A stretch of 64,000 nucleotides of DNA from Bin80 sp965208025. GTDB taxonomy: Bacteria > Bacteroidota > Rhodothermia > Rhodothermales > Bin80. The notes beneath the pieces are model-generated. The model saw only the letters and a list, made by a program, of their open reading frames with translations. It made no database searches and was not told the DNA's origin. The stretch lies in the NCBI GenBank assembly GCA_965208025.1, contig OZ242302.1, forward strand, positions 558,001 through 622,000, in the 5' to 3' direction. How positions within the stretch are numbered: position 1 is the stretch's first letter; the number at the start of each line of letters is the position of its first letter. Made by a program: the position numbers and the translations under genes. Below are positions 55,107-64,000 of the stretch, piece after piece.

Positions 55107-57611
55107 TTAATTGAATCCCTGACCAAGGGTAAACTGAAAAAACCATTTATTTGAACCATCATGATTGGATTCCTGTCCTCTGATGGGTACAAATTCGTCA
55201 AAGTTATAACCATAGGCAATCTCAATCATCCCCAAGATTGGTAGGAACAAACGTGCACCTGCACCTGCAGAGCGATAAAGCTGGCGGGGGTTGTAGGTAT
55301 GAAACCGATCCCATGTGTTTGCAGCATCCATGAAGAAGTAAGGTGCTGCGGTAAGTTGCGGGCTTTGAACTGCAAGCAGTCGTAACTCAGATGTGAATTT
55401 ATTCAATATCCGCCCCCCAATTGCTTCGCCTCCACGACGAGGCCCGAGTACCCGAGCAGGATAGCCTCGCATGTAGATGATATCCTTTCCAAAATTATTC
55501 CTGTACCCCTGAACATCAAAAGGCGAGCCTCCCACAACATAACGTTCAAAGAGGACATCATCCCCCGTCAGGGAGCCAATGTAGCCAAAATCAGCAGAAA
55601 AACTTGTGGATAATTTTGGAACGATTGGAACATTCCAAGACGTACTTAACTCCCATTTGTGATACTGTATAAAATCTGACACTGGCAGGGCCAACTCTCC
55701 AGAAACCAGAAAGGTAGATCCCGCCGTTGGAAAAACTGGATGATCAACCGAACTGCGGGTCATGGACTGTCGAACAGTAACTTGTTGACTTTGACCAGCA
55801 GGAAGTACAGAAGTGTATTCTCTGTTAGAATAGAACTGATACCCTAAGGAAGTACTGATACTGAACTTGTCATCAGGCCATTTCAGTCTCTGCTCATAAA
55901 AGACCCGTGCCGATGTATTTGCGAAGCCGACATTGCTATCATCATCTCTGCCATCTCTCCCCAAAAAGCCAGACCCATAGAATCCATATCCTTTGAATCT
56001 TGAATGTGAAACCTGAAATCCTACTGGTGTAGGCCTCCCATTTAACCAAGGTTCAGTAAACCCGAACGAGTAACTTTGATACCTGACTCCACTTGTTTGA
56101 AGGCTGACGGAAAGTTGCTGTCCATCGCCAGAGGGTAAGGGTCGCCATGCTCTCCCCTTAAAGAGATCCTGAGCACTGAAGTTATTGAAGCCAAATCGTA
56201 ACATCAAAATCACGCCAAACTGAGTATAGGTTCCACTCAGTTCTAGTTGATCACTTCCAATCTCTTCAAGGTTATAGGTCAAATTTACCTGCTTTTCCTC
56301 TTCATCAAGATCAATTGATGGGCCAGTGCTAAGCTTCTCTTGGTCAAAATATTTTAACTGAGAGAGCCTCCGAATCGTCTCCTGAATCATTTCTCGACTG
56401 AACGTCTGACCTGGAATCGTATAGAGTTCACGGCGTACTACATGCTCCTTGGTCTTATCGTTGCCAGCAATGGAAATTTCGCCAAAACGAAAAATATCTC
56501 CCTCGTAGATGTCATAGTGTAAATCCAGTGAATCTCCCCCGACGACGCGTACTTCGGGGTCCGCTCTAAAGAGCATATGCCCTCTGTTCATGTAAAGACT
56601 GGAAACATCACTACTGGACTGATTTCCATATAGATTTCTGTCAATCCGTTCGGAGTTGTATACATCTCCCCCGTCTACACCAAGTGCTGCTGAGAGGACT
56701 TCATCTGGGTAGACCGTATTCCCTTCCCATTCAATATTTCGCACATGATAGCGAGGCCCCTCATGAATCTTCAATGAAACGACCATCCCTGGTTTATCTT
56801 CGGATGTGTCAAGCCATACCGAATCAGCCTTGACGCGGGCATCATAGTAACCTTTGGTGTTATAGTGATTGATCATATTCACTTTATCTTCCTCGTACTC
56901 ACCTCGGTCAAAGTTGGCTTTCCGCCAGAAGAAAAGTGGTCGTCTCGGTTTGGTATTCTTAAGTTTGCGACGGACTGTACGGTCACTAACCTTCTCATTT
57001 CCTGAAATGATCACTTCGCTGATTCGCACCTTCGCACCCCGATTCACCTCAAAATCAAGATTCACAGTGTTATCAGGCCCAGGGCTTTTACCTACTGAAA
57101 CTTCCGCAAGTAGATACCCCTTCTCAGCAAAATAATCCTTGATCAGCTGGATTGATCTGTCCAAATCAGCGGGGCGAACACGGGCCCCTTTGAATAATGG
57201 AATCTCTTCTTCAAGCTTTCGCCGATCTTTCTTCTTGACTCCCGAGAACGTAAATGCTCCAAGTTGAGGCTCTTCTGTGAGCTGAATTCGCAGGAACACT
57301 CCACTACCAGCCCGACGCTCTTCCAAAATCTTCACATCTGAGAATACACGCAATTTATAGATGCTTCGAATCGCTTCAGAAATCGCAGGATCACCTGAGA
57401 GGACAATTTTTTGTCCGACGGCCAGTCCACTACTTCTCAGTGCGAAATTACGCATGCTCTCTGTCTCTACTCCCTCAACAGAAATTCCAAGAATTTCAAA
57501 TTCATCAGGGAGAGAGGATAAATTGCTGGCTAAGGAACTTCCAGATAGCCCCTGTGCAATCACCGTACTCGTACAGATCAATGAGGTAAACAATAGGAAG
57601 ATGTAGCGCAT
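55107..57611 (-). CDS. bamA: outer-membrane protein assembly factor BamA
   Basis: BamA inserts beta-barrel proteins into the outer membrane. From the ATG at 57611 it has about 834 residues: signal peptide (MRYIFLLFTSLICTSTVIAQ), about five POTRA domains (for example DFEILGISVEGV; KVRISEVIISGNEKVSDRTV; DIFRFGEISIAGNDKTKEHV), and a 16-strand Omp85 barrel with LRFGFNNFSAQDLF and ERYVVGGSPFDVQGYRN. The last strand ends WFFQFTLGQGF-Asn, with the Phe one before the end. A GTG at 57626 is an alternative start. It heads the bamA-ompH-ompH-panB-surE run. Confidence 0.95.
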   Translation of the reverse strand: MRYIFLLFTSLICTSTVIAQGLSGSSLASNLSSLPDEFEILGISVEGVETESMRNFALRSSGLAVGQKIVLSGDPAISEAIRSIYKLRVFSDVKILEERRAGSGVFLRIQLTEEPQLGAFTFSGVKKKDRRKLEEEIPLFKGARVRPADLDRSIQLIKDYFAEKGYLLAEVSVGKSPGPDNTVNLDFEVNRGAKVRISEVIISGNEKVSDRTVRRKLKNTKPRRPLFFWRKANFDRGEYEEDKVNMINHYNTKGYYDARVKADSVWLDTSEDKPGMVVSLKIHEGPRYHVRNIEWEGNTVYPDEVLSAALGVDGGDVYNSERIDRNLYGNQSSSDVSSLYMNRGHMLFRADPEVRVVGGDSLDLHYDIYEGDIFRFGEISIAGNDKTKEHVVRRELYTIPGQTFSREMIQETIRRLSQLKYFDQEKLSTGPSIDLDEEEKQVNLTYNLEEIGSDQLELSGTYTQFGVILMLRFGFNNFSAQDLFKGRAWRPLPSGDGQQLSVSLQTSGVRYQSYSFGFTEPWLNGRPTPVGFQVSHSRFKGYGFYGSGFLGRDGRDDDSNVGFANTSARVFYEQRLKWPDDKFSISTSLGYQFYSNREYTSVLPAGQSQQVTVRQSMTRSSVDHPVFPTAGSTFLVSGELALPVSDFIQYHKWELSTSWNVPIVPKLSTSFSADFGYIGSLTGDDVLFERYVVGGSPFDVQGYRNNFGKDIIYMRGYPARVLGPRRGGEAIGGRILNKFTSELRLLAVQSPQLTAAPYFFMDAANTWDRFHTYNPRQLYRSAGAGARLFLPILGMIEIAYGYNFDEFVPIRGQESNHDGSNKWFFQFTLGQGFN

Positions 57612-57750
57612 CAGAGTATTAATCACCGAAGAAGATTAAGTTATAGACCAACGCAACTGAATGGAACCACCAAGAAGGCGTTGATGTTTCTAAATCCCTC
57701 ACGTAACGAAATTCTTGTGCAATTTAGTACAAAGTAACCCTTACGAATCT

Positions 57751-59163
57751 CTATTCAGAATCTATATCACCTTCATCAACTTGACAGGTTGGAGCTGGAC
57801 TAGTATTCTCGTCATCATCCGAACTGAGTGCACGAATCACATCATTCGTGACCAGGAATGCCATCAGAACCAGTAGAAGTAACATCCCGATCTGTTGAAG
57901 AAAAATCCGAACCTTCAATGGGGGTTCCTTACGAGCGATTAGTTCATAAAAAAGGAATACTAGATGCCCACCATCCAGAACGGGTATCGGTAAAATATTG
58001 ACGATGGCTAGCGTAATGGAGAGCACAGCTACAATATGCCAAAATGGCTGCGCTCCACTACTCGCAGCTTCACCAATTACGTTCGCCACCATGACGGGGC
58101 CGCCCAAATTTTCCCTGACACTTTCTTTTCCCGATGCAATCCGCCATAAGCTGGTGGCAATTGCTTTCGTATTATCCCAGGTATCTGTCAGGCCGATTGC
58201 AGCGGATTCAATCAGGCCGTACTTGATTTGGGTAAGTTCCACACCAATTCCAATCACATAATTACAATCAGAGTTCATAACGGGCATGATTGAAGCTTCA
58301 TGTTCGGTGGGGATCGGATCAGTCTCGCGAATCCAGTTTACTTGAAGCGAATCACCTCCAGAGTTGATAACATGATGAATCAGCTCCTGCCAGTAACGAA
58401 CAGGATTCTGGTTCACCGCAGTCACTCGGTCACCGTCTTGTAACCCAGCTTCGGCGGCAGGCATTCCCTCGGCGACTCTTCCTATCACACTTGACCAAGC
58501 ATAGATCCCTAGCCCGTAGAGTCCGCCACTGGGTAATTCCTGAACTCGTGTCATCAGGTTACTCGGCCCTGTAAGAGCTAGACGCTCTCCTTCCCGCTCC
58601 ACTTCAAACGATAAATTTTCCGTCAGTAACGACGACAAAGAGAGTTGTGAATGGCCAGTATTGTAAGGCTGTCCACCAATAGAGAGGAGGCGATCTCCAG
58701 TCTCCATTCCAATATCAATTGACGCGACCGAACTGTCAGCAACGAAGATACTTCCATCTTCGGTCTGAGCGATTCGGTTGGTACCATAGCTCCATGTGAG
58801 TACAAAAAAGATGACTATCGCCAGAATCATATTCATTATGACTCCTGCACTGAGAACAACCATCCGCTGCCAAAGCGGCTTGGAACGGAATTCGTCTGGC
58901 TGCGGCTCCTCATCTGAAAAATCGGTGTCCAGACTTTCGTCAACCATACCTGCAATCTTAACATAACCACCGAGTGGAGTAACTCCTAAAACATATTCAG
59001 TTTGACCAAACCGCCTTTTCAGAATGTTTGGGGGAAATCCAATGGAAAAGCGATCCACCCGCATACCAAAAGCACGGGCAGCCCAAAAATGCCCCAACTC
59101 ATGAACAAACACGAGAATTAAGAGGGCCGGGATGAATGTGATGAGAATCCAAAGTATACTCAC
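57751..59163 (-). CDS. rseP: site-2 protease RseP
   Basis: RseP cuts anti-sigma factors and signal-peptide remnants inside the inner membrane, linking outer-membrane stress to transcription. The zinc motif HELGHFWAAR (HExxH) is in the first helix, GGYVKIAGM follows, two PDZ regions are suggested by DTGDRLLSIGG-like and GLQDGDRVTAVNQNPV segments, and NILPIPVLDGGHLVFLFYE supplies the third zinc ligand. At 470 residues it is normal. It starts at GTG. It lies 0.13 kb upstream of bamA on the same strand. Confidence 0.94.
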   Translation of the reverse strand: MSILWILITFIPALLILVFVHELGHFWAARAFGMRVDRFSIGFPPNILKRRFGQTEYVLGVTPLGGYVKIAGMVDESLDTDFSDEEPQPDEFRSKPLWQRMVVLSAGVIMNMILAIVIFFVLTWSYGTNRIAQTEDGSIFVADSSVASIDIGMETGDRLLSIGGQPYNTGHSQLSLSSLLTENLSFEVEREGERLALTGPSNLMTRVQELPSGGLYGLGIYAWSSVIGRVAEGMPAAEAGLQDGDRVTAVNQNPVRYWQELIHHVINSGGDSLQVNWIRETDPIPTEHEASIMPVMNSDCNYVIGIGVELTQIKYGLIESAAIGLTDTWDNTKAIATSLWRIASGKESVRENLGGPVMVANVIGEAASSGAQPFWHIVAVLSITLAIVNILPIPVLDGGHLVFLFYELIARKEPPLKVRIFLQQIGMLLLLVLMAFLVTNDVIRALSSDDDENTSPAPTCQVDEGDIDSE

Positions 59164-60104
59164 AGGGACACGATTTATTTATGGTTGATCAATTTGCGGT
59201 GGTTGCGCCTTATTGAAGAACGCCTCAAAGTTTGAAAATGGCAGAATCACTTGCCTGTTCTCCTAACGGGTATGCAATACGAATCAGAGGTTAAGACAGG
59301 TTCAGTGATCTAAATGCCCAAGGTTTCTACCTGTTGACATAGTGAGATACCAAGCATCAGGCTAAGAGATAACTCATTGATAAGCGTAGATGACGATCAA
59401 GCTAAATTGAATGAAATTGTATTCGTGGTAAAGCACAAATAAGAAACTGACCGCTTTAACTATGAATTGTAATGTTAGGTTTACGGTGTCGTAAACTGAA
59501 AAGCTGGAAAGATCTACTGTTTTATCTCCAAAAGAATCATTTTGACTGTTTGGCCGGGTACCCTATTCTTGATCGGGATCAACTGTTCAGAGCATGTTGT
59601 CGGAATTAAAACATGAATCTTTCGCCTCCGCCTCTAAAATTTGAGATACACCATCTCCGTCCATCCGTCGCAACTCTTTAACCAAGATCAATGTAAATCA
59701 ACAACATCAATACAAGGTCGATCGAGGTGGGGCGTGTTACACGGTCGTCAGCTTTATCATTCAATGTCCATTTCCTGACCAAGACGAAAAATTCTCCGAT
59801 GAATTCCTCCAATTGACCAGCCCCTGAGTTCTACTTATTTCCTTACACGAAAACTAATTGGCTACAATATGTCAAACATGGAAGATGGCATATTATTGCA
59901 ATCCTGTAATATTCAAAGTACAGATGCCAAGGGACGGATAGATGTGAGAACCCTAATTCGTTGAGATGAATGATTCAGAACTATGGACTCTCATCACGGA
60001 TCCACTCCTCCAGAGACTAAGGTGAGTTTTCAAGACTTTACCAACTTTATACTCAGACGTAAGCGTCTCTCCATGAGGGATCTTCCTTATTGAGGGATGG
60101 AACT
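59164..60104. other. 0.94-kb gap between dxr and rseP
   Basis: dxr and rseP are often adjacent, but here nearly 1 kb without an intact gene separates them. Frames are broken and no IS end is recognisable. It is probably decayed inserted DNA plus the rseP promoter. Confidence 0.45.
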
Positions 60105-61253
60105 CTATTGCACTTTCTCAAATACGAACTGGCGGGCGGACTGATCAATCTCAACAATCTCATTGTACGAATTGGGGGCTGGACCTGAGAATTTCTCTAA
60201 TGTTCGTTCTATGACCTGAGGGATACCCATGAAGTCTAATTGCTCATTCAAAAATAGATTCACCGCTGCCTCATTGGCAGCATTCAATACCGCAGGTGCA
60301 TTCCCTCCATAGTTTAAGGCATCAAACGCCAAGCGCAGGCATGGAAATTTTTCTAAATCAGGGGGAGCAAAGTTTAAGCTCTGTGGATCTGACCAATTGA
60401 CACGCCCCTCGGGAAAGGGCCACCGATCAGGATAACTAAGTGCATATTGGATCGGTAGCCGCATATCCGGTAAGCTGAGTTGAGCTTTGACAGACCCGTC
60501 CTTGAACAATACCATGGAATGAACGATGGACTGCGGATGCACGACGATATCAATCTGATCCTTATTGAGTCCAAACAACCAGAAAGCCTCAATTACCTCA
60601 AGCCCCTTGTTCATCATTGTGGCTGAATCAATGGTCACTTTTGGCCCCATATTCCAGTTCGGATGCTCAAGAGCCTCCTGAGGGGTAATGTTGGCGAATG
60701 AATCAAGAGTTCTTTCCCTAAATGGACCGCCAGAAGCGGTAAGAATAACCTTTTCAACAGTCCCGGTTTGATTATCTTCAAGACACTGAAATACCGCAGA
60801 ATGCTCACTGTCTACCGGTAGAATTGTCGCATTATGGGTTTGGGCGGTTTTCATCGCAAGCTCCCCCGCAGCGACAAGGGTTTCCTTGTTAGCCAGCGCC
60901 AGTACTTTCCCAGCAGCCAGAGCAGAAAGAACAGACCGAAGACCTGCAATTCCTGTTGCAGCCCCTAGAACAATATCCGCCTCTGGATGAGCCGCACAAG
61001 CACTCACCCCCTCTTCCCCACCCAATACCTCAATTCCAGTACCCTGTAATTTTTGGCGAAGGATGTTAATCCGTGAATGATCAGCAAGTGCAACTACTTG
61101 AGGAGAAAACTGATATGCCTGGCGTACTAAAAGGTCAATATTCTGATTGGCACATAGTGTTACGACATTTAACCGCTGGGGCTGTCGCTGAACAATATCC
61201 AGACACTGCGTTCCTATGGATCCTGTGGACCCAATTAGACTAATTCCACGCAT
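60105..61253 (-). CDS. dxr: 1-deoxy-D-xylulose 5-phosphate reductoisomerase
   Basis: Dxr makes 2-C-methyl-D-erythritol 4-phosphate with NADPH in the non-mevalonate isoprenoid pathway, which would feed menaquinone side chains. The 382-residue protein has GSTGSIGTQCLDIV (NADPH binding), LANKETLVAAGE, PVDSEHSAVFQCL with the metal-binding Asp/Glu, ASGGPFRERT and WNMGPKVTIDSATMMNKGLEVIEA. All family hallmarks are present. ISL3 debris begins only 30 bp upstream of its start, so its promoter may lie in that debris. Confidence 0.96.
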   Translation of the reverse strand: MRGISLIGSTGSIGTQCLDIVQRQPQRLNVVTLCANQNIDLLVRQAYQFSPQVVALADHSRINILRQKLQGTGIEVLGGEEGVSACAAHPEADIVLGAATGIAGLRSVLSALAAGKVLALANKETLVAAGELAMKTAQTHNATILPVDSEHSAVFQCLEDNQTGTVEKVILTASGGPFRERTLDSFANITPQEALEHPNWNMGPKVTIDSATMMNKGLEVIEAFWLFGLNKDQIDIVVHPQSIVHSMVLFKDGSVKAQLSLPDMRLPIQYALSYPDRWPFPEGRVNWSDPQSLNFAPPDLEKFPCLRLAFDALNYGGNAPAVLNAANEAAVNLFLNEQLDFMGIPQVIERTLEKFSGPAPNSYNEIVEIDQSARQFVFEKVQ

Positions 61254-61285
61254 TCGGTCATTTACTCTGTTGGATTATTCATAAG

Positions 61286-61640
61286 GGTTCTGCTGCGAAT
61301 CTAGTAGATTAAGATCTAATCTTCCACAAAAGTAAGGTTCTACCACGAATCTTGTGGATTGAGGTCTAATCTTCCAAAGAAGAATAGAATCTCACTTCTG
61401 AATTTTATAAACGTTCGGTATCCACTCCCGATCGTTTTGATTTTTTGAATTTTGCCACTCAACTGTTCTGCCTTGATGTTTGATTGTTCAAGGCAGAGCG
61501 CATTTCAGACTTCGTCAAGGCGTCATTGAGCCCCCGCCAACCTTGATGATTTCCTTAATTCTCATCTGTCAGCACTGATAAACCAGAATGCCAAACGAGT
61601 TCTTTCCAATTAAGGCACACTACAAAAGAAGGCCAAAACA
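61286..61640 (-). mobile_element. decayed ISL3 3' end with duplicated terminus
   Basis: Read on the minus strand this is the C-terminal part of an ISL3 transposase gene and its right terminal repeat. The end near 61336 starts GGTTCTACCACGAATC on plus, and the interior (ATAGAATCTCACTTCTG, AACGTTCGGTATCCAC) aligns with the reverse complement of 2100-2279. A second, more degraded copy of the first 50 bp precedes it (61286-61335, GGTTCTGCTGCGAATC). The far boundary around 61640 is approximate. Many stops; not functional. Confidence 0.75.
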
Positions 61641-61725
61641 CTATTTGGGATCAGGGTGTACGAAGATAATAAATCCTGAAATATTCAGCACCGAACTTGA
61701 CGCAACATCTGGGACCTTTTCAAAT

Positions 61726-61751
61726 GGTGCGAACGATGATAGAATCATGTA
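61726..61751 (+). repeat. dispersed 26-bp repeat, copy 2
   Basis: Starts GGTGCGAACGATGATAG and matches 24496-24521 at 23 of 26 positions. It lies immediately downstream of the stop codon of the coiled-coil gene. Confidence 0.5.
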
Positions 61752-61756
61752 GTCGT

Positions 61757-62227
61757 TCACGAGGGCATTTCCAACGGCTCTTGATATCCTTTGTCACCCT
61801 CAATCAGCGTTTCAACATCAAGCATACGTTCAGACAACCGACTTACATCTGTATTCGTAGCATGGACTACGTCACGCAAATCATCATTTTTTTTCTCTAA
61901 CTTCTCGGTGGAACGATCAAATTTCGCATCCAACTTATCAATTCTTTTCTCCAGCTTCTCAGTGGAACGATCAAGTTTCGCATCCAGTTGCTCAGTGGAA
62001 CGATCAAGTTTCGCATCCAACTTATCAATTCTTTTCTCCAGTTGCTCAGTGGAACGATCAAGTTTCGCATCTAGCCCTTTGACGTCCTCACATAGCTGCT
62101 CATTGGAACGTTCGTTCTTACGCAAGAGTGGTAAAAAAAGAGCAGAAAGAGCCCCAATCATAATGAATAGGGTACTAACGACACCAATAATAAGTTGAAG
62201 AAGTGTAATTTCAATCCCCATGAGCAT
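61757..62227 (-). CDS. membrane-anchored coiled-coil repeat protein
   Basis: From the ATG at 62227 this is 156 residues: an N-terminal transmembrane helix (LLQLIIGVVSTLFIMIGALSALFLPLL), then an internal repeat built of LDAKLDRSTEQ (11 residues) and LEKRIDK (7 residues) units, and a short acidic C-terminus. Eleven plus seven residue units fit a parallel coiled coil with hendecad/heptad pattern. The repeats are also near-identical at DNA level, so copy number could vary. Similar small proteins occur widely with no known role. The open frame extends 26 codons upstream. Confidence 0.75.
   Translation of the reverse strand: MLMGIEITLLQLIIGVVSTLFIMIGALSALFLPLLRKNERSNEQLCEDVKGLDAKLDRSTEQLEKRIDKLDAKLDRSTEQLDAKLDRSTEKLEKRIDKLDAKFDRSTEKLEKKNDDLRDVVHATNTDVSRLSERMLDVETLIEGDKGYQEPLEMPS
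61901..62074 (-). repeat. intragenic tandem repeats (33- and 54-bp units)
   Basis: Units containing GTGGAACGATCAAGTTTCGC recur four times at 33 or 54 bp spacing with few mismatches. They code for the LDAKLDRSTEQ and LEKRIDK units. The two middle copies are identical across their shared bases, suggesting recent slippage or unequal exchange. Confidence 0.8.
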
Positions 62228-62305
62228 GATTAGACAAGTGTTAGTAACTTCGTACGAAAATTGGAAACCATGGTTCCACATGCAATACGCAAGATATAGA
62301 AGCAA

Positions 62306-62557
62306 AAATCGTAGTCCTCTACACCTCAGATCCTCTCTAACTTAACAATCAAATTCAAACTTATCAAAAATACAATCCGATAGTAAAAGTATTTTTCTAA
62401 CACGAAATAATTACGATTTGATTCTGATACCCTTAAACAGCTTGGGAGTAAAATGTCACTTCTTTCCCTCCCCTACATTAAGGAAAATCCAATTCGTGGA
62501 ATCCGTTGCAACCGTCTCGAAGAAATGTTCTCGCCATAGGGTTTTCTTATCTAGATC
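62306..62557. other. gap without recognised gene
   Basis: Short A+T-rich stretch upstream of the coiled-coil gene, probably including its promoter; nothing else recognised. Confidence 0.3.
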
Positions 62558-62845
62558 TCAGCGTTCAAATCCGCGTTCTATACTGCGATACATAATCCTA
62601 CCCTGAATTTCCATAGCATAGATGCTTCCCAGTAATCCAGGGTTAAAAAAGTGATCCATATTCATAATTTCATATAATCGTGTGGAGATGTCCCTAAATA
62701 GCTTTTCATTAAGAGGTTTAGCGGCCTTACCAATTCCGAATACAGCTTCCTGATAATTCAGGCTACTGAACTTGTCAAGGCTGCACCCAAGGGACTTTGC
62801 GGTTTGGGTTGCTTTAAAAGATGGAAAAGCGCTCAGGCAAAATAA
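62558..62845 (-). pseudogene. C-terminal gene remnant, possibly squalene/phytoene synthase-like
   Basis: An open minus-strand frame of 95 codons ends in TGA at 62558 and begins directly after an in-frame TGA, with no start near the front. It reads as real protein: SLDKFSSLNYQEAVFGIG, LFRDISTRLYEIMN, GLLGSIYAMEIQGRIMYRSI. The EIQGRIMYRSIERGFE ending slightly resembles the last helix of squalene/phytoene synthases, but the match is weak. The adjacent frame (GRFIQSGDYFA, ending at 62833) may be its upstream continuation after a frameshift. Confidence 0.35.
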
Positions 62846-63350
62846 TCACCAGACTGGATGAATCTACCCAAGGAATCACAACCGTCTTGATTCCCCCTTG
62901 AAGATTTGATCCAATGTACACGGCAGTGGATAAAAACATGCATTGAAATCAACCACATGCTGTCAGGAAAGCCCCTAACTGCAGAGTGCATGTTTCCTGT
63001 TCCCCGCCTCTGGATGGAAATATTTTGCATGAAATAGGTCAGATATACTTCAATCAATTCAAAACTCATATCCAACTGAAGTTACCCCCTATTTTCCCAC
63101 GATCTGCGGATCCGAGCGCTAGCTATTCATCAATCTGCCCTTTAAATCGCCTTTTTTCGGCGAATTTGTAGGGAATTCCCGTCAATATTGGTCATTTTCG
63201 GTCTTACTGGCCCTTCGGGAAGGTGATTTTGCGTTAAATAAGCGTACCCATGTATTGTTTTTGCTTTTTATTGATCCTTTTGATTTTAACTACTTGCTAT
63301 TGTTCATTTTATTCGTATATTTAACTTTCTTCATGAACTATTTGTACCCA
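62846..63350. other. gap before the terminal transposase gene
   Basis: Broken frames and A+T-rich DNA. The left end of the IS1634-like element must lie here but I could not define it because the right end is outside the window. GTACCCATGTA occurs twice (63244 and 63346). Confidence 0.35.
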
Positions 63351-64000
63351 TGTACGTCTCCCGAATTCCCAATCGCAATTCCAACCCCACCTGGCTCATT
63401 CGAGAGTCCCACCGAAATGGTGATAAAATTGACAAAGTCACCGTTCTCAATATCACCAAGCTCCCCATGACCCTCATCTTGCAGATCCGTGAACTCCTCC
63501 GCGGCGCCAGCGTCTTCAAGTCCATCCATGACCTCTTTGAACGACTGGAATCTAAAGCCCACGGTCATGTCGCGCTAGTTTTGGGCATGGTCCGAAAGCT
63601 GAGCGTCCCCGCCTTGCTTCACGCAAAGAATTCCCGCCACCGTCGACTCGTTCTCGGCATGATTACCTCCCGCGTTCTGAACCCCGTCAGTAAGCTGGCA
63701 ACCAGTACCTTGCTGGATGTGAACTCAGCCTCCTTCACCCTCAACGAAGAACTGGCTCTCAAACGAGTGGATGCCGATGATCTGTATGAGGCCATGGACT
63801 GGTTGAGCAAGCAGAAGACTGCCATTGAATGTCGGTTGGCTAAGAAACATCTCCGGGAAGGATCCATGGTCCTCTACGATCTAACCAGCAGTTATGTAGA
63901 AGGGAAGAAGAACGAATTGGCGGAGTTTGGATACAGCCGGGACAAGAAGCGCGGAAAGAAGCAGATTGTAATTGGTCTCTTGACGGATCCAGAGGGTTGT
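63351..64000 (+). CDS. IS1634-like transposase, N-terminal part (runs off window)
   Basis: From the ATG at 63351 an uninterrupted frame of 216 codons reaches the window edge. It has the features of IS1634/IS4-superfamily transposases: NGDKIDKVTVLNITKLP early, MITSRVLNPVSKLATS, DDLYEAMDWLSKQK, and YDLTSSYVEGKKNELAEFGY followed by RGKKQIVIGLLTD, where the first catalytic Asp sits in YDLTSSY. The rest of the domain is outside the window. No stop or shift appears in the visible part, so the element may be intact. Confidence 0.88.

Noticed and set aside
63338..63867. Minus-strand frames at the right edge
   Set aside because: They lie antisense to an IS1634-like transposase frame on the plus strand that reads through to the window end.
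1..64000. CRISPR arrays, retrons, rRNA and tRNA genes
   Set aside because: I looked for regularly spaced repeats, reverse transcriptase motifs and tRNA T-arm sequences by eye and found none; a dedicated scan could still reveal a tRNA in one of the gaps.

Overview
The window looks like a chromosomal segment of a bacterium in the Fibrobacteres-Chlorobi-Bacteroidota group, most likely the Rhodothermota/Balneolota branch. Clues are a type IX secretion (T9SS) C-terminal sorting domain with the YPNPFNPST signature, bamA followed by two ompH/skp genes, a YbbR-domain protein, a YfhO-type membrane protein, and a menaquinone (not ubiquinone) pathway. The lineage call is inference from gene content, not from a marker phylogeny.

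Layout. 1-5.7 kb is an insertion-sequence hotspot: a truncated FN3/T9SS gene tail, an intact ISL3-family element (998-2279, 8-bp target duplication) and an intact IS21-family element (2640-5260, 5-bp target duplication). 5.7-11.4 kb is one giant secreted protein gene with two cadherin-like modules, about ten fibronectin type III repeats, an LRR-like segment and a T9SS tail; a run of ten C lies in its signal-peptide region and makes it a phase-variation candidate. 12.2-17.7 kb holds murA and, convergent to it, a Tat-exported FAD oxidoreductase followed by a membrane multiheme cytochrome with TPRs. 17.8-21.9 kb holds an ISL3-derived relic and a two-gene Gabija-type anti-phage module (OLD-family nuclease plus UvrD-like helicase).

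23.1-34.4 kb is the menaquinone region: menE, menC, a small methyltransferase, menA, menB, two secreted-protein genes (one broken by an in-frame TGA), menD and menF. 34.4-48.5 kb carries envelope genes (membrane protein, YbbR-domain protein, three glycosyltransferases, a UDP-GlcNAc 2-epimerase, YfhO-like protein, gatC) interrupted by a frameshifted 2-oxoglutarate/Fe(II) oxygenase gene that lies between ISL3 relics. 49.0-51.0 kb is a single large GHKL ATPase fused to a PD-(D/E)XK-like nuclease domain, a plausible uncharacterised defence or DNA-processing protein. 51.6-61.3 kb is core metabolism and envelope biogenesis: a DUF4342-like gene, surE, panB, two ompH/skp genes, bamA, rseP, dxr. The last 2.7 kb holds ISL3 debris, a membrane-anchored coiled-coil repeat gene, a decayed gene tail and the start of an IS1634-like transposase that runs off the end.

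How it fits together. menF-menD-menB-menA-menC-menE cover most steps from chorismate to demethylmenaquinone; MenG and MenH are not seen. BamA, Skp-like chaperones and RseP form an outer-membrane assembly and stress cluster. Many gaps of 0.4-1.2 kb without intact genes, several broken genes and several decayed ISL3 copies suggest ongoing gene erosion driven partly by IS activity. No rRNA, tRNA or CRISPR array was recognised.
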